From NCBI RefSeq assembly GCF_039537585.1, contig NZ_BAABAU010000001.1:2232001-2296000 (forward strand): a stretch of 64,000 bases of DNA, written 5' to 3'. This document shows positions 52,100 to 63,032 of this stretch, piece after piece. The notes under the pieces were generated by a model. It saw only the letters and a program-made list of their open reading frames with translations, was not told the origin of the DNA and did not search any database. The number at the start of each line of letters is the position of its first letter. The first letter of the stretch is position 1. The DNA is from Frondihabitans peucedani. Its GTDB lineage: Bacteria > Actinomycetota > Actinomycetes > Actinomycetales > Microbacteriaceae. The position numbers and the translations under genes are program-made.

Positions 52100-52941
52100 G
52101 CAAGCACGGCTCGACGTCGGGCTCAGGCCCCCGCGACATCGACACCGACGACCTGTCCGGTGCCTACGCGCTGAACGCACTCAGCGATGACGAGAGAACA
52201 GCATTCGAGAGCCGCATGGCCGGCTCGCACGAGATCAGAACGGAGGTGGCTGAATTGAACGACACCGCACTGCTGCTCGGCCGCGCCGTCGAACCCGTCC
52301 AGCCTTCCGCCGGTCTCCGGGCCAGCATCATGGACCTCCTCGATTCCACGCCGCAGCTCCCCAGACTCGACGCGCACGATAACGGCCCCCGCCGCGATGC
52401 CGACGCGTCGCCCGCAGGGTCCTCCTCGCACTCCGCCGAGATCCTCGAGCCGATCCCGCTGGCCCGCCAGCGCTGGTTCATGCGTCCTGCGGTCCTGCTG
52501 GTCGGTGCGGCCGCTGCTGCCGGTCTCTTCTTCGGCGGCGGCGCCCTGCTCAACCAGCCGGCGCAGAACGGCGGCATCACCGCTCAGGACACGACGAGTG
52601 CGGAGGCCTCGCAGATCCTCGCCGCCTCCGACGTCCGTCACACCTCGTCCGACATCTCCACCGGCGGCACGGCCTCGCTCTACTGGTCGAACGACCTCAA
52701 GCGCTCCGTCGTCGTCCTCGACGGCGTCTCGGCCCTGCCCGACTCGAAGACCTACCAGCTCTGGTACATCAAGGGCGGCAGCATCAAGTCGGCCGGCACC
52801 GTCCAGGCGTCCTCCAACACGGTCACCCAGGTGCTCCAGGGCGACCTCGTGAAGGGCGACACCGTCGGCATCACGATCGAGCCCCAGGGCGGTTCCAAGC
52901 AGCCCACCTCGAAGCCGGTCGTCGCTCTCGAGAGTGCCTGA
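52096..52941 (+). CDS. rskA: Anti-sigma-K factor RskA-like membrane protein
   Basis: 281 residues. The cytoplasmic N-terminus (LSGAYALNALSDDERTAFE) is the anti-sigma domain. One transmembrane helix lies near residues 134-155 (PAVLLVGAAAAAGLFFGGG). The extracytoplasmic C-terminus (LYWSNDLKRSVVVLDGV, KTYQLWYIKGG) is the RskA domain. It holds SigK inactive until regulated proteolysis. A terminator follows. Confidence 0.92.
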   Translation: MSKHGSTSGSGPRDIDTDDLSGAYALNALSDDERTAFESRMAGSHEIRTEVAELNDTALLLGRAVEPVQPSAGLRASIMDLLDSTPQLPRLDAHDNGPRRDADASPAGSSSHSAEILEPIPLARQRWFMRPAVLLVGAAAAAGLFFGGGALLNQPAQNGGITAQDTTSAEASQILAASDVRHTSSDISTGGTASLYWSNDLKRSVVVLDGVSALPDSKTYQLWYIKGGSIKSAGTVQASSNTVTQVLQGDLVKGDTVGITIEPQGGSKQPTSKPVVALESA

Positions 52942-52995
52942 CCCGGCACCGACCTACGGCCCTGCGCCTCACCACCGCACTGCGCCGGCACGACG

Positions 52996-53028
52996 AAGGC
53001 CCCGTACCTCCGAGAGGTACGGGGCCTT
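52996..53028. terminator. Bidirectional terminator, rskA / pstB
   Basis: AAGGCCCCGTACCTC pairs perfectly with GAGGTACGGGGCCTT around CGA, between convergent genes. Confidence 0.88.
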
Positions 53029-53086
53029 CGCCGTGGGCGGGCGATGCCGCGCGAGCGAGCGGGCCGCCAGGGCGACCCGCCGTCGA

Positions 53087-53866
53087 TCAACCGAAGCGGC
53101 CGGAGACGTAGTCCTCGGTCGCCTGGACGCTGGGGTTCGAGAACATCGTCGCGGTGTCGTTGTACTCGATGAGCTTGCCGGGCTTGCCGGTGCCGGCGAT
53201 GTTGAAGAACGCCGTCTTGTCGCTGACACGCGACGCCTGCTGCATGTTGTGGGTGACGATGACGATCGTGTAGTCCTGCTTGAGCTCCTCGATGAGGTCC
53301 TCGATCGCGAGCGTCGAGATCGGGTCGAGTGCTGAGCAGGGCTCGTCCATCAGGATCACGTCGGGCGAGACCGCGACGGCGCGCGCGATGCAGAGGCGCT
53401 GCTGCTGGCCGCCGGAGAGGCCGGAGCCCGGCTTGTCGAGGCGGTCTTTGACCTCGTTCCAGAGGTTGGCCCCGAGGAGCGACTTCTCGACGAGGTCGTC
53501 GGCCTCGGTCTTCGAGATGCGGCGGTTGTTGAGCTTGACGCCGGCGAGCACGTTCTCGCGGATCGACATCGTCGGGAACGGGTTCGGGCGCTGGAACACC
53601 ATGCCCACCTGGCGGCGGACGAGCACCGGGTCGACGCCCTGCGCGTAGAGGTCGTTGCCGTCGATCAGCACCTCGCCCTCGACGTAGGCGCCCGGGATCA
53701 CCTCGTGCATGCGGTTGAGCGTGCGCAGGAACGTCGACTTGCCGCAGCCCGACGGCCCGATGAAGGCGGTGACGGTGCGGGGCTCGATCGTGATGTTGAC
53801 GTCTTCGACGGCGCGGAACTTGCTGTAGTAGACGTTCAGGTCTTTGACTTCGATGCGCTTGGACAC
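53087..53866 (-). CDS. pstB: Phosphate ABC importer ATPase
   Basis: 259 residues from GTG 53866, preceded by AAGGAA. Walker A is [17 protein letters not shown], the Q-loop VFQRPNPFP, signature [14 protein letters not shown], Walker [14 protein letters not shown]-loop [13 protein letters not shown], all PstB-specific in context. It powers phosphate uptake as the last gene of pstSCAB. Confidence 0.97.
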   Translation of the reverse strand: MSKRIEVKDLNVYYSKFRAVEDVNITIEPRTVTAFIGPSGCGKSTFLRTLNRMHEVIPGAYVEGEVLIDGNDLYAQGVDPVLVRRQVGMVFQRPNPFPTMSIRENVLAGVKLNNRRISKTEADDLVEKSLLGANLWNEVKDRLDKPGSGLSGGQQQRLCIARAVAVSPDVILMDEPCSALDPISTLAIEDLIEELKQDYTIVIVTHNMQQASRVSDKTAFFNIAGTGKPGKLIEYNDTATMFSNPSVQATEDYVSGRFG

Positions 53867-53907
53867 GTGGTTCCTTTTCGGAGGAGCGGTTCGGGGGAGC
53901 GGCCGGA

Positions 53908-54999
53908 TCAGCGGCGGCTGAGCTTGGGGGAGAAGAGCCGGCCGATGAGGCGGGCGAGCAGGTTGAGGGCCATCACGATCAGGATCAGCACGAGGGCGCC
54001 GGTCCAGGCGCGCTCGACGAACGGCGTGGCATCCGGCCCCTGGTTCGCGTACTGCGTGTAGACGAACACGGGCAGCGTCATCATGCGGTCGTTGAACAGG
54101 TCGTAGTTCATGCTCGTCGTGAAGCCGGTCGTGAGCAGCAGCGGTGCGGTCTCGCCGATGACGCGGGAGATCGCGAGCATGACGCCCGTCGTGAGACCGG
54201 CGATCGAGGTCGGCAGGACGATCTTGATGATCGTCAGCCACTTCGGCACGCCGAGGGCGAAGCTCGCCTCGCGCAGCTCGTTCGGGACGATCTTCAGGAT
54301 CTCCTCGCTCGAGCGGACGACCACGGGGATCATCAGGACGCTGAGCGCGATCGAGCCGACGACGCCGGCGCGGAACGCGGGGCCGAGGAACAGCGAGAAG
54401 AGCGCGAAGGCGAACAGGCCCGCGACGATCGAGGGGATGCCCGTCATCACGTCGACGAAGAAGGTGATGGCGCGTGCCAGGCGGCCGCGGCCGTACTCGA
54501 CGAGGTAGACCGAGGTCAGCAGACCGATCGGGATCGAGATCAGGGCCGCGAACGCGGTGATCTCGAGGGTCCCGACGATCGCGTGGAGGGCACCGCCGCC
54601 GACGCCGATGACGTTGCGCATCGACTCGTTGAAGTAGGCCGCGTCGAAGCGCGCGACACCGCGCGACAGCACCGTGTAGACGAGCGACACGAGCGGCAGC
54701 AGCGTCACGATGAAGGCGGTGGTGACGAGCGAGGTGACCAGGCGGTCCTTCGCCTTGCGTCCGCCCTCGACGACCATCGAGACGACGACGATCAGGATGT
54801 CGAACAGCACGGTGCCGAAGAAGAGGGCCCCGACGATGTTGAAGTCGGCGGTCGTGCCGGAGGCCTTCAGGAGCAGGAAGACGACGATGAAGATCGCCCA
54901 GCTGATGATGAGCAGGCCCCACGGGGCGAGCTTCGGCAGCTTGCCGGCGGTGAGGGTGTTCGTGGAGGAGGCGCGGGTGGGGCGCACGGCGACCGACAT
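53908..54999 (-). CDS. pstA: Phosphate ABC importer permease PstA
   Basis: 363 residues from ATG 54999, longer than the usual 280-300 because of a first part with two extra hydrophobic segments. The core has [30 protein letters not shown], the coupling loop [19 protein letters not shown] and [17 protein letters not shown] overlap with pstC. Confidence 0.94.
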   Translation of the reverse strand: MSVAVRPTRASSTNTLTAGKLPKLAPWGLLIISWAIFIVVFLLLKASGTTADFNIVGALFFGTVLFDILIVVVSMVVEGGRKAKDRLVTSLVTTAFIVTLLPLVSLVYTVLSRGVARFDAAYFNESMRNVIGVGGGALHAIVGTLEITAFAALISIPIGLLTSVYLVEYGRGRLARAITFFVDVMTGIPSIVAGLFAFALFSLFLGPAFRAGVVGSIALSVLMIPVVVRSSEEILKIVPNELREASFALGVPKWLTIIKIVLPTSIAGLTTGVMLAISRVIGETAPLLLTTGFTTSMNYDLFNDRMMTLPVFVYTQYANQGPDATPFVERAWTGALVLILIVMALNLLARLIGRLFSPKLSRR

Positions 55000-55958
55000 C
55001 AGTTGGCTCCCGAGAAGGCCTTGCGGCGGTTGACGACGAAGCGCGCGGCCATGTTGACCAGCAGCGTGATGACGAACAGGATCAGGCCCGACGCGATGAG
55101 GGTGTTGAGCCCCACGCCCTGCGCCTCGTTGAACTGCAGGGCGATGTTCGCGGCGATGGTGTTCGGGTTCTGCGACGTGAGCAGGAACACGTTGATGACG
55201 GTGGCCGGCGAGAGCACGATCGCGATCGCCAGGGTCTCGCCGAGGGCGCGGCCGAGGCCGAGCATGACGGCCGAGACGATGCCCGAGCGGGCGAACGGCA
55301 GGACCGCCATCTGGATCATCTCGAAGCGGGTCGCCCCGAGGGCCAGCGCCGCCTCCTCGTGGAGCACCGGCGCCTGCAGGAAGATCTCGCGCATGACCGC
55401 GGTCATGATCGGCAGGCACATGACGGCGAGCACGATGGCGGCCGTCAGGATCGTCTTGCCGGTGCCGGACACGGGGCCGGCGAAGAGCGGGATCCAGCCC
55501 AGCTTGTCGACCAGCGTGTTGTAGAACGGCTGGATGAACGGGGCCAGGACCAGGACGCCCCAGAGGCCGAAGACGACGCTGGGCACGGCAGCGAGCAGGT
55601 CGATGATGTAGCCGAGGACGGCGGCGATCCTGCGCGGTGCGTAGTGGGAGATGAACAGCGCGATCCCGAGCGACAGGGGGGTCGCGATGATCAGGGCCAG
55701 GATGGCGGCCCAGACGGTGCCGAAGACGAGCGGGCCGACGTACGACCAGAAGCTCGTCGCCTGGTTGGGGATCTGCCCCTTCGTCGCGAAGAGGGCGGGC
55801 AGGCTCTGCACGACGAGGAAGGCTGCGACCGCGACCAGGACGGCCAGGATCAGCGACCCCGAGATGACCGTCGCGAGCGAGAAGACCCGGTCGCCCAGCC
55901 GGACCACGGCTCTGGGGCTTCCGGGTGTCGGGGTGGGGCGTTCCGCGGTTGCGGTCAT
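54999..55958 (-). CDS. pstC: Phosphate ABC importer permease PstC
   Basis: 319 residues. [14 protein letters not shown], the coupling loop [19 protein letters not shown] and [14 protein letters not shown] are PstC features. It is separated from pstS by a 150-base gap with a strong stem-loop. Confidence 0.95.
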   Translation of the reverse strand: MTATAERPTPTPGSPRAVVRLGDRVFSLATVISGSLILAVLVAVAAFLVVQSLPALFATKGQIPNQATSFWSYVGPLVFGTVWAAILALIIATPLSLGIALFISHYAPRRIAAVLGYIIDLLAAVPSVVFGLWGVLVLAPFIQPFYNTLVDKLGWIPLFAGPVSGTGKTILTAAIVLAVMCLPIMTAVMREIFLQAPVLHEEAALALGATRFEMIQMAVLPFARSGIVSAVMLGLGRALGETLAIAIVLSPATVINVFLLTSQNPNTIAANIALQFNEAQGVGLNTLIASGLILFVITLLVNMAARFVVNRRKAFSGAN

Positions 55959-56061
55959 GGAGTGGATTCCTGCTCTGGCCCGGGGGCCGCATGACTGGTC
56001 GGGTGGTGGTGCTGGTGGAACCGGGGCGCTGCCGGGGTGAGACAGCGGGTGAAGCAGAGGC

Positions 56062-56096
56062 GGTCCGGGTCGCGGCGTTCGACCGCGACCCGGACC
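56062..56096 (-). terminator. Strong stem-loop between pstS and pstC (attenuator)
   Basis: GGTCCGGGTCGCGG pairs perfectly with CCGCGACCCGGACC around a seven-base loop, 15 bases after the pstS stop. It lacks a T-run and probably lets only part of the transcript reach pstCAB or protects the pstS message. Confidence 0.7.
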
Positions 56097-56110
56097 GGTC
56101 GGTGCTGGTG

Positions 56111-57208
56111 TTACTTGATGGTGGCGGCGGCGGTCGCGACGTCGGCCGACAGCTTGTCGGTCAGCGGCGCGGAACCGGCCTGAGCGGCGGCGGCCTTCTG
56201 GCCCTCCGAGCTCGCGGCGTAGGTGGCGTAGGCCTTGACGACCTTGCCGACCTTGGCGTCCTTGTAGGTGTCGCAGGCGATCAGGTAGCTGACCAGGACC
56301 ATCGGCCAGTCGCCCTTGTCGGTGAGGGTGCGGTCGATGTTGATGGCCAGGTCGTTCGACTCGCGGCCCGTGACGAGCGGCGACTTGGCGACGACGGCGG
56401 CAGCACCGTCGGCGCTGATCTTGGTGGCGGTGCCACCGACCATGAGCTTGGCGATGGCGAGGTCGCCGGCGCCGGACTCGTCGATGTAGGTGACGCTGTT
56501 GGTGGAGTTCTTCACCGCGTCAGCGACACCCGAGGTGCCCTTGGCCGCGTCGCCCACCTTGAAGGGGAACGTCTGCGACGCCTCGGCGGTCCAGGTCGAC
56601 TTGGCCTGGCTGGCGAGGTACTGCGTGAAGTTGAACGTGGTGCCCGAGTCGTCGGAGCGGTGCACGACCGTGATGGCGGCGTCGGGGAGCTTCGCGTCGG
56701 GGTTCAGCTTGGTGATCGCCGCGTCGTTCCACTTCTTGATGGTGCCCTTGAAGATGCCGGCGATGGAGTCGGCGTCGAGGGTGAGGTCGGTCACGCCGGA
56801 GACGTTGTACGCGATCGCGATCGGGGAGATGTAGACGGGGAGGTCGACGGCCTTCGAGCCCGCGGCGCAGCCGGCGAAGGTCGACTTGAGCTCGTCGTCG
56901 CTCAGGGCGGCGTCGGAGCCGGCGAAGTTCGCGGCACCCGAGATGAAGGAGGTGCGGCCGGCGCCGGAGCCCTGCGGGTCGTAGTTGACCGTCGCGTCGG
57001 GGTTCGCGGTCTGGAAGCCGGCGGCCCAGGTGGTCTCGGCGACGCCCTGCGCGGACGAGCCGATGCCGTTGATGGTGCCGGAGACGGCCTTGCTGGAGGA
57101 GGCGGATCCGCTGCTGGACGGAGCGGCCTCGTTGGATGCGCAGGACGAGAGCGCCAGTGCGCCCACGATGGCGATGGCGGCGATGCTGCCAACTCGCTTG
57201 ATAATCAC
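56111..57208 (-). CDS. pstS: Phosphate-binding lipoprotein PstS
   Basis: 365 residues from GTG 57208, after GAAGGGAAA. Lipobox LSSC. Phosphate-site segments are GIGSSAQGVAETTWAAGF, GSGAGRTSFISGAANFAGSD and VVHRSDDSGTTFNFTQYL. It binds phosphate outside the membrane for PstCAB. The PHO box upstream shows PhoP control. Confidence 0.96.
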   Translation of the reverse strand: MIIKRVGSIAAIAIVGALALSSCASNEAAPSSSGSASSSKAVSGTINGIGSSAQGVAETTWAAGFQTANPDATVNYDPQGSGAGRTSFISGAANFAGSDAALSDDELKSTFAGCAAGSKAVDLPVYISPIAIAYNVSGVTDLTLDADSIAGIFKGTIKKWNDAAITKLNPDAKLPDAAITVVHRSDDSGTTFNFTQYLASQAKSTWTAEASQTFPFKVGDAAKGTSGVADAVKNSTNSVTYIDESGAGDLAIAKLMVGGTATKISADGAAAVVAKSPLVTGRESNDLAINIDRTLTDKGDWPMVLVSYLIACDTYKDAKVGKVVKAYATYAASSEGQKAAAAQAGSAPLTDKLSADVATAAATIK

Positions 57209-57319
57209 GGATTTCCCTTCGGGGAGGTCGTAGTCGTCTTTGTGAGACAGGTGATGCTGGACTGGGCCGGTGCTGACCCGCGAGCGAGGCTACGGCCGCG
57301 CGTTAACGACGATTGTCGG

Positions 57320-57352
57320 TACCGGTGAACGCGAGGTGAACGAGAAGAGAAC
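57320..57352 (-). promoter_or_regulatory. PHO box: three 11-bp direct repeats upstream of pstS
   Basis: Read on the minus strand: GTTCTCTTCTC, GTTCACCTCGC, GTTCACCGGTA, without gaps. GTTCACC repeats of 11 bp are the known PhoP-binding unit of Streptomyces and relatives. It activates pstSCAB under phosphate limitation. Confidence 0.85.
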
Positions 57353-57353
57353 A

Positions 57354-57385
57354 AGCGCCGGGGATCACGGTCGATCCCCGGCGCT
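57354..57385 (-). terminator. Terminator of the ppk-mutT1 unit
   Basis: AGCGCCGGGGATC pairs perfectly with GATCCCCGGCGCT around a six-base loop. On the minus strand it is followed by TTGTTCTCTTCTC, so the T-rich tail is also the first repeat of the PHO box. Confidence 0.8.
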
Positions 57386-57424
57386 CGGGTAGGACGGAGG
57401 GCTGGCCTCGCGGGTTTCCGGCCG

Positions 57425-58390
57425 CTAGGCGGCGGGCCCGTGCGTCTCGACGGCGACGAGGGTGCCGTCGGCTCGGGCGATGTGGAGGACCGTGTACTCG
57501 GCTGTGCCGAGGTCGGAGTACCGACGGAGGTCGAGGCGGTGGCCGCCCTTGGTCTGCGCCGAGATCTCGCGGATGATCGCGGGCAGGACCGGCCCGTGGC
57601 TGCAGAGCACGGCGTTCACGCGCTTCTTGAGGCGCTTCTTGACGACGGAGGCGACGTCTTCGGTGCCGGCCTCGAAGGCGTCCTGGCTGATCGCGTCGGT
57701 CTGCTTGACCCCGACGTGCGACGCAAGCGACAGGGGTTCGACGGTCGCGAGGCAGCGCGCGGCGGTGCTCGCGATGATCCGCTCAGGATGCCAGGCGGCG
57801 ATTCCCGGGGCGATCGTCTTGGCCTGCTTGCGACCCGCCGGCTGCAGGGGCCGCGTGGCGTCGACGCCCTGCCACTCGGACGGCGCGAGCGCCTTGGCGT
57901 GCCGGAGGGCGACGAGCGCGAACGTGCGGGTCTGGTCGGCGGCGACGCGGTCGGCGAACCGGTCGAGCACCTCGGCGTCGCGCTCGTAGGTGAGCTGGTC
58001 GCGGGCCTTGGCGACCGGCACCCACTCGATCGCCTGGACCTCGCTGTTCGGCTTGAACGACCCTGCCTCGGCGAATGCCTCGTCGGTCACCTCGGCCGCC
58101 CAGTAGTGGACGACCTTGTCGCGGCCGCCGGGCAGGAGGTACTCGGCGGTGCCGAGCGGCGCCCCGAGGGTGATGCGGTAGCCGGTCTCCTCGAAGACCT
58201 CGCGCACGGCGGTCTGCGGCGTGGCCTCGCCAGGATCGACCTTGCCCTTCGGCAGCGACACGTCGTGGTTGTACTCCCGGTGGATCAGGAGGACCCGCAC
58301 CCTGCCCTCGACGAGACGCCAGCACACGGCCCCCGCCGCCACGACGGTGCTCGCCCGCACGGTCGTCGTCTGTGGTCGCTTCGCCGTCAC
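57425..58390 (-). CDS. mutT1: NUDIX / histidine-phosphatase fusion, MutT1-like
   Basis: 321 residues in two domains. The Nudix domain (residues about 15-150) has the box [18 protein letters not shown]. The histidine-phosphatase domain (about 165-320) begins with [13 protein letters not shown] carrying the RHxK/R catalytic His. This is the architecture of mycobacterial MutT1, which hydrolyses 8-oxo-(d)GTP and diadenosine polyphosphates. The GTGA overlap with ppk is the same pairing as in mycobacteria. Confidence 0.92.
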   Translation of the reverse strand: MTAKRPQTTTVRASTVVAAGAVCWRLVEGRVRVLLIHREYNHDVSLPKGKVDPGEATPQTAVREVFEETGYRITLGAPLGTAEYLLPGGRDKVVHYWAAEVTDEAFAEAGSFKPNSEVQAIEWVPVAKARDQLTYERDAEVLDRFADRVAADQTRTFALVALRHAKALAPSEWQGVDATRPLQPAGRKQAKTIAPGIAAWHPERIIASTAARCLATVEPLSLASHVGVKQTDAISQDAFEAGTEDVASVVKKRLKKRVNAVLCSHGPVLPAIIREISAQTKGGHRLDLRRYSDLGTAEYTVLHIARADGTLVAVETHGPAA

Positions 58391-60561
58391 CGGGTCGAAC
58401 GCCTTCTCTTGCTGATCTGCCGCATGAGGCCGTCCTGCATGTCGGCGAGGCTCGTGCCGTCGTCGGCGTGCGCGTGGCGGACCCAGGTCTCGTCGGGCTC
58501 GAGGTGCCAGGAGGACGTCTCGGGCGACATGGCGAGATCGAACAGGGCGTCGATCTCGCGCAGGTGGTCTTCTTGCACGAGTCGCACCAGGACCTCGACG
58601 CGGCGGTCGAGGTTGCGGTGCATCATGTCGGCGCTCCCGATGTAGACCTGGGGGTCGCCGTCGTTGAGGAACGAGAACAGGCGCGAGTGCTCGAGGTAGC
58701 GGCCGAGGATGGAGCGCACGCGGATGTTCTCGCTGAGCCCGGGGAGCCCGGCCTTGAGAGAGCAGATGCCGCGCACCCAGATGTCGATCGGCACGCCGGC
58801 GTTGCTCGCGTGGTAGAGCGCGTCTATGATCTCCTCGTCGACCATCGAGTTGATCTTGATCCGGATGCCCGAGGGCTTGCCGGCGCGGGCGTTCTCGGCC
58901 TCGACGGCGATGCGCTTGACGAGGCCCTTGCGGAGGTGGAGTGGCGCGACGAGGAGGCGCTTGAACTTCTTCTCGATCGCGTAGCCCGACAGCTCGTTGA
59001 ACAGGCGGGTCACGTCTTTGCCGACCTGGTCGTCGGCGGTGAACAGGCCGAGGTCTTCGTAGATCCGGCTCGTCTTCGGGTTGTAGTTGCCCGTGCCGAT
59101 GTGCGTGTAGTGGCGGAGCCTCCCGCCCTTCTCCTGGCGGATGACGAGCGCGAGCTTGCAGTGCGTCTTGAGGCCGACGAGGCCGTAGACCACGTGGACG
59201 CCGGCCTTCTCGAGCTTGCGGGCCCAGGTGATGTTGTTCTGCTCGTCGAAGCGCGCCTTGATCTCGACGAGGGCGAGCACCTGCTTGCCCGCCTCGGCCG
59301 CGTCGATCAGCGCCTCGATGATGGGGCTGTCGCCGGAGGTGCGGTAGAGGGTCTGCTTGATCGCCAGGACGTTGGGGTCGGTCGCGGCCTGCTCGAGGAA
59401 CGCCTGGACGCTGGTCGCGAACGACTCGTAGGGGTGGTGCACGAGGACGTCGCGGCGCGCGATGCTCGCGAAGATGTCGGGCGGGGTGTTCGGCTCGGTC
59501 GGGAGCAGCTGCACGGCCGTGGTCGGCAGGTGCTTGGGGTAGTGCAGCTCGGGGCGCGCGATCTTGGCGACCTCGAAGAGGCCGGCCAGGTCGAGGGGGG
59601 CCGGGAGCCGGTACACCTCCTGGTCGGTGATGTCGAGCTCGCGGACGAGGAGCTCGAGCGTCACCGGGTCCATGTCTTCAGTGATCTCGAGCCGGATCGG
59701 CGGACCGAAGCGGCGCCGGAGCAGCTCCTTCTCGAGAGCCTGGATGAGGTTCTCCGACTCGTCCTCGTCGATCTCGACGTCTTCGTTGCGGGTGACGCGG
59801 AAGACGTGGTGCTCGTTGACCTCCATGCCCGGGAACAGGTCTTGGAGGTGGTTGGCGATCAGGTCTTCGAGGGGGATGAAGCGCAGGCGCCCGCTGTTGT
59901 CGTCGGGGAGCTGGACGAAGCGCGGCAGGACCTGCGGCACCTTGAGGCGCGCGAACTCCTGCTTCTCGGTCTTGGGGTTGCGGACCCGCACCGCGAGGTT
60001 GAGCGAGAGGCCGGAGATGTAGGGGAACGGGTGCGCCGGGTCGACGGCCAGCGGCATGAGCACGGGGAAGATCTGCGTCGAGAAGACGTCGTTCATCCGC
60101 TCGCGGTCGGCCTCGGCCAGGTCGGACCACATCTCGATGTGGATGCCGGCGGTGTCGAGGTCGGGCTTCACGGAGTGGCTGAACGCCCGCGCGTGGCGCT
60201 TCTGGAGCTCGTACGCCTTGGCGTTGATCGAGGCGAGGACGTCGACCGGAGCCCTGCCGACGTTCGTCGGCACGGCGAGGCCGGTGGCGATCCTGCGCTT
60301 GAGACCCGCGACGCGGACCATGAAGAACTCGTCGAGGTTGCTGGCGAAGATGGCCAGGAAGTTGGCGCGCTCGAGCAGCGGGGTCTCGGGGTCTTCGGCG
60401 AGCTCGAGGACCCGCTGGTTGAACGCCAGCCAGCTGATCTCGCGGTCGAGGTAGCGGTCGGCCGGGAGCGAGCCGTCGTCGTCGAACGTGACGATGTCGT
60501 CGAAGTCGTCGATCAGGTCGTTCGTGACGGCTGCGCCGTCGACGTATGCGTCGCTGTCCAT
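58387..60561 (-). CDS. ppk: Polyphosphate kinase 1
   Basis: 724 residues. [20 protein letters not shown] and [18 protein letters not shown] at the N-terminus, [11 protein letters not shown] near the middle, and [20 protein letters not shown] with the autophosphorylated-His region near residue 480. It polymerises ATP gamma-phosphate into polyphosphate. The pst operon next door suggests coordinated phosphate storage. Confidence 0.97.
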   Translation of the reverse strand: MDSDAYVDGAAVTNDLIDDFDDIVTFDDDGSLPADRYLDREISWLAFNQRVLELAEDPETPLLERANFLAIFASNLDEFFMVRVAGLKRRIATGLAVPTNVGRAPVDVLASINAKAYELQKRHARAFSHSVKPDLDTAGIHIEMWSDLAEADRERMNDVFSTQIFPVLMPLAVDPAHPFPYISGLSLNLAVRVRNPKTEKQEFARLKVPQVLPRFVQLPDDNSGRLRFIPLEDLIANHLQDLFPGMEVNEHHVFRVTRNEDVEIDEDESENLIQALEKELLRRRFGPPIRLEITEDMDPVTLELLVRELDITDQEVYRLPAPLDLAGLFEVAKIARPELHYPKHLPTTAVQLLPTEPNTPPDIFASIARRDVLVHHPYESFATSVQAFLEQAATDPNVLAIKQTLYRTSGDSPIIEALIDAAEAGKQVLALVEIKARFDEQNNITWARKLEKAGVHVVYGLVGLKTHCKLALVIRQEKGGRLRHYTHIGTGNYNPKTSRIYEDLGLFTADDQVGKDVTRLFNELSGYAIEKKFKRLLVAPLHLRKGLVKRIAVEAENARAGKPSGIRIKINSMVDEEIIDALYHASNAGVPIDIWVRGICSLKAGLPGLSENIRVRSILGRYLEHSRLFSFLNDGDPQVYIGSADMMHRNLDRRVEVLVRLVQEDHLREIDALFDLAMSPETSSWHLEPDETWVRHAHADDGTSLADMQDGLMRQISKRRRSTR

Positions 60562-60646
60562 TGCTCAATCCTGCCACCCGGGCCGAGCCCGGCGGACCGT
60601 CCCGCGTGAACTGTTGGTAACTCCTGGAGCCCCGAGGGGCTGTGAG

Positions 60647-60862
60647 TCACTCCTCTTCTTTGAGCGCGAGGCCGATGGCGAAGAAGGTGGGGGCCCAGTG
60701 GCCGATGAAGATGCCCCAGCGGTCGGACTGGGCGCGGTCGTCCGACTTCTTGCCGCGCGACACGAGCCAGGCGAACAGGGCGATGACAATCGACGCGAAG
60801 CCGCCGATGTAGGCGTGCTCGCTGCGGAAGCCGAGGTCGTGGACGAATTTGATGGGATTCAT
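60647..60862 (-). CDS. Small membrane protein, unknown function
   Basis: 71 residues from ATG 60862, preceded by AGGAAG. One or two hydrophobic segments (AYIGGFASIVIALFAWLVS and GHWAPTFFAIGLALK), separated by a charged loop KKSDDRAQSDRWG. It ends in acidic EEE. No family name recalled; the good ribosome-binding site supports a real gene. Confidence 0.7.
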   Translation of the reverse strand: MNPIKFVHDLGFRSEHAYIGGFASIVIALFAWLVSRGKKSDDRAQSDRWGIFIGHWAPTFFAIGLALKEEE

Positions 60863-60955
60863 GGGGCTTCCTGACGTCGAGTGGACCTTCACTCCACTCC
60901 CGCGGACCTGTGAGGGGGCCGGGCGTTGCGGAGACAGGCGGCCGAGCGGCTCGGG

Positions 60956-61825
60956 TCAGCGCGCGAGCGTGTACTGCACGTCGACTGCGTGGTCGGTGAA
61001 TCCGCGGGCCGCGTAGAGGCGGAGCGCGGGGGCGTTGTCGCCCTCGACGTAGAGCGAGGCCGTCTCGAGACCGCGCTCGGCGAGGCGGTGGAGCCCCGCG
61101 TCGACCGCCAGGCCGCCGAGGTGCTGCCCCTGTCGCGCAGGATCGACGCCCACCGCGTAGAACTCGCCCGGTTCGCCGTGCTGGACCTTCAGCCAGCAGA
61201 ACGCCACGAGGTCGTCGCCGTGCCGGACGAGCAGGAAGTCGTCGGGGTCGAACCAGTCGTCGCCCTCGCGGGCCTCGAGGTCGAGGAGCGTGAGGGAGCC
61301 CTGCTCGGGGTGCGAGGCGAAGGCGCGGGCGTTGAGGTCGAGCCAGGCGGCCTCGTCGACGCCGGGACGGAACGGCCGGACCGAGACGCCGTCGGGGAGC
61401 GCGGGCGCGGGAGCGTCGGCGGCGACCGCTGCCCGCTGCTGCAGGAGGCGGCGCGTGGCCTCGAAGCCGAACGCGTCGGCCAGCCGGCGGGCACCGGGGT
61501 GGTCTCCGTGCGCCCAGATCGCGAGCGGCCCCTCGGTCACCTCGACGACCGTGCGGAGCAGGATCGTGCCGAGCCCGGCCCGCCGGACGGCCGGTCGCAC
61601 GACGAGCTCGGCCTCGCCCTGGTCGGGTCGCAGGATCGCGGCCGCGTCGCCGTCGCCCACGACCGTCGCCTGACCCGAGCGCGCGTCGACGAGCGCCTGG
61701 TCGGAGAACGGGGGAGTGCCGTCGTGCGCGGTCGCCTCGGCGGTCAGGGGCCGGAGCAGGTCGGCGGCCACCGCGCCGCTGCGGTCGGGGGCCCCGACAT
61801 CGCTCGGACGGTCGGCGTCGGTCAC
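60956..61825 (-). CDS. mshD: Mycothiol synthase
   Basis: 289 residues with two GNAT domains. The first is weak ([18 protein letters not shown]), the second has the acetyl-CoA loop [19 protein letters not shown] and [20 protein letters not shown], characteristic of MshD. It acetylates Cys-GlcN-Ins, the last step of mycothiol biosynthesis. GTG 61825 overlaps the glnR stop. Confidence 0.95.
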   Translation of the reverse strand: MTDADRPSDVGAPDRSGAVAADLLRPLTAEATAHDGTPPFSDQALVDARSGQATVVGDGDAAAILRPDQGEAELVVRPAVRRAGLGTILLRTVVEVTEGPLAIWAHGDHPGARRLADAFGFEATRRLLQQRAAVAADAPAPALPDGVSVRPFRPGVDEAAWLDLNARAFASHPEQGSLTLLDLEAREGDDWFDPDDFLLVRHGDDLVAFCWLKVQHGEPGEFYAVGVDPARQGQHLGGLAVDAGLHRLAERGLETASLYVEGDNAPALRLYAARGFTDHAVDVQYTLAR

Positions 61826-62499
61826 TGCGGCCTCGGCTGGTCGTCGTCGTACACGTTGAAGCGGTAACCGACGTTCCGGACGGTGCCGATGAGCGACTCG
61901 AGGTCGCCGAGCTTCGCGCGGAGACGCCGCACGTGCACGTCGACGGTGCGGGTGCCGCCGAAGTAGTCGTAGCCCCACACCTCGCTCAGCAGCTGCTCGC
62001 GAGTGAAGACGCGCGACGGGTGCGTGGCGAAGAAGCGGAGGAGCTCGAACTCCTTGAAGGTGAGGTCGAGCGGGCGGCCGTGCACCTTGGCCGAGTAGCT
62101 GGCCTCGTCGATGACGACGCCGGAGGCCTGGATCTTGCTGCCCGACTGGCTCTGGGCGAGGCGCCCGGTGACGAGGCGGATCCGGGCGTCGACCTCGGCC
62201 GGACCGGCCGACTCCAGGATGACGTCGTCGACGCCCCACTCGGAGTTCACCGCGGTCAGGCCGCCCTCGGTCAGGACGAGGACCAGCGGGACGGTCACGC
62301 CGGTCGTGCGGAGGATCTTGCAGAGCGCCTTCGCGCTGGCGAGGTCGGTACGCGCGTCGACGAAGATCAGATCGCTCGACGGGGCATTGACCAGGTGAGC
62401 GGGCTCGGCGGGGATCTGGCGGGTCCGGTGACTGAGCAGCGCTAGGGCCGGGAGCACGTCGGGCGTTGCGGCGGAGGTCAGGACCAAGAGCTGCGCCAC
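61822..62499 (-). CDS. glnR: GlnR-like orphan OmpR-family response regulator
   Basis: 225 residues from GTG 62499, after GGAGG. The atypical receiver ([32 protein letters not shown]) is followed by an OmpR winged helix with [20 protein letters not shown] and [19 protein letters not shown]. This matches the nitrogen regulator GlnR of Streptomyces and Mycobacterium, which has no partner kinase. No kinase gene is nearby. Confidence 0.88.
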   Translation of the reverse strand: MAQLLVLTSAATPDVLPALALLSHRTRQIPAEPAHLVNAPSSDLIFVDARTDLASAKALCKILRTTGVTVPLVLVLTEGGLTAVNSEWGVDDVILESAGPAEVDARIRLVTGRLAQSQSGSKIQASGVVIDEASYSAKVHGRPLDLTFKEFELLRFFATHPSRVFTREQLLSEVWGYDYFGGTRTVDVHVRRLRAKLGDLESLIGTVRNVGYRFNVYDDDQPRPQ

Positions 62500-62604
62500 A
62501 CGACCTCCAGTAGATGGACTTTCGGCGATTCTACCGGTACAGCGAATTCGCCCCGCTAACCCTAGCGGGTGGGCAACGGCTGCCGCGTAGGGGATGATGA
62601 ACCC

Positions 62605-62886
62605 GTGGAGACCAAGACCAGACGAGAGCGACTGCGCCTCGCGACGACCCTGCCGGTGTGGTTCGCGGCGGTCGTCGGCGCCGTCGTCGTCGGCGTCACG
62701 ACGCACGGAGACAGCTTCCTGGTGTGGCTGCCGCTGGTCCTCGGCGCCACGATCCTCCTGACCTTCTGCGTCCAGCTCGCGACCCGCGAGAAAGACGGCC
62801 TCGTCGACCGCGCGATGCTCAGCCTCGCCGGCAGCCTGGTCGTCCTGGGGCTCGCCACGGGCATCCTGTCTCTGCTCTCGCTCTGA
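62605..62886 (+). CDS. Small integral membrane protein, unknown function
   Basis: 93 residues from GTG 62605. Three hydrophobic helices: [36 protein letters not shown], and [20 protein letters not shown], with a basic N-terminus. GATGAT lies six bases before the start, fitting a weak leaderless -10. It is divergent from glnR. Confidence 0.72.
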   Translation: METKTRRERLRLATTLPVWFAAVVGAVVVGVTTHGDSFLVWLPLVLGATILLTFCVQLATREKDGLVDRAMLSLAGSLVVLGLATGILSLLSL

Positions 62887-62897
62887 AGTCCGAGAGG

Positions 62898-62903
62898 TAA
62901 GCT
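62898..62903 (+). promoter_or_regulatory. Candidate leaderless -10 box (TAAGCT)
   Basis: TAAGCT ends six bases before ATG 62910. Confidence 0.45.
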
Positions 62904-62909
62904 CTCTCC

Positions 62910-63026
62910 ATGGACTCGCTGCTCCCCCTCGAGATGTTCTACATCGGCCTGCTCGTGCTGGCCTCCCTCTGCATCGCCTTCGTGGCCGTGACCGTCCTGG
63001 TCAAGCTGTTCAAGGGCCAGCGCTAG
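62910..63026 (+). CDS. 38-residue single-helix membrane microprotein
   Basis: ATG 62910 to TAG 63026. The chain is [20 protein letters not shown], then a helix continuing through [14 protein letters not shown] and a basic KGQR end: one transmembrane segment with a positive cytoplasmic tail. A leaderless -10 box precedes it and the next gene starts six bases after its stop. It is likely real and co-transcribed with the nitrobindin-like gene; the function is unknown. Confidence 0.65.
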   Translation: MDSLLPLEMFYIGLLVLASLCIAFVAVTVLVKLFKGQR

Positions 63027-63032
63027 ACCTCC

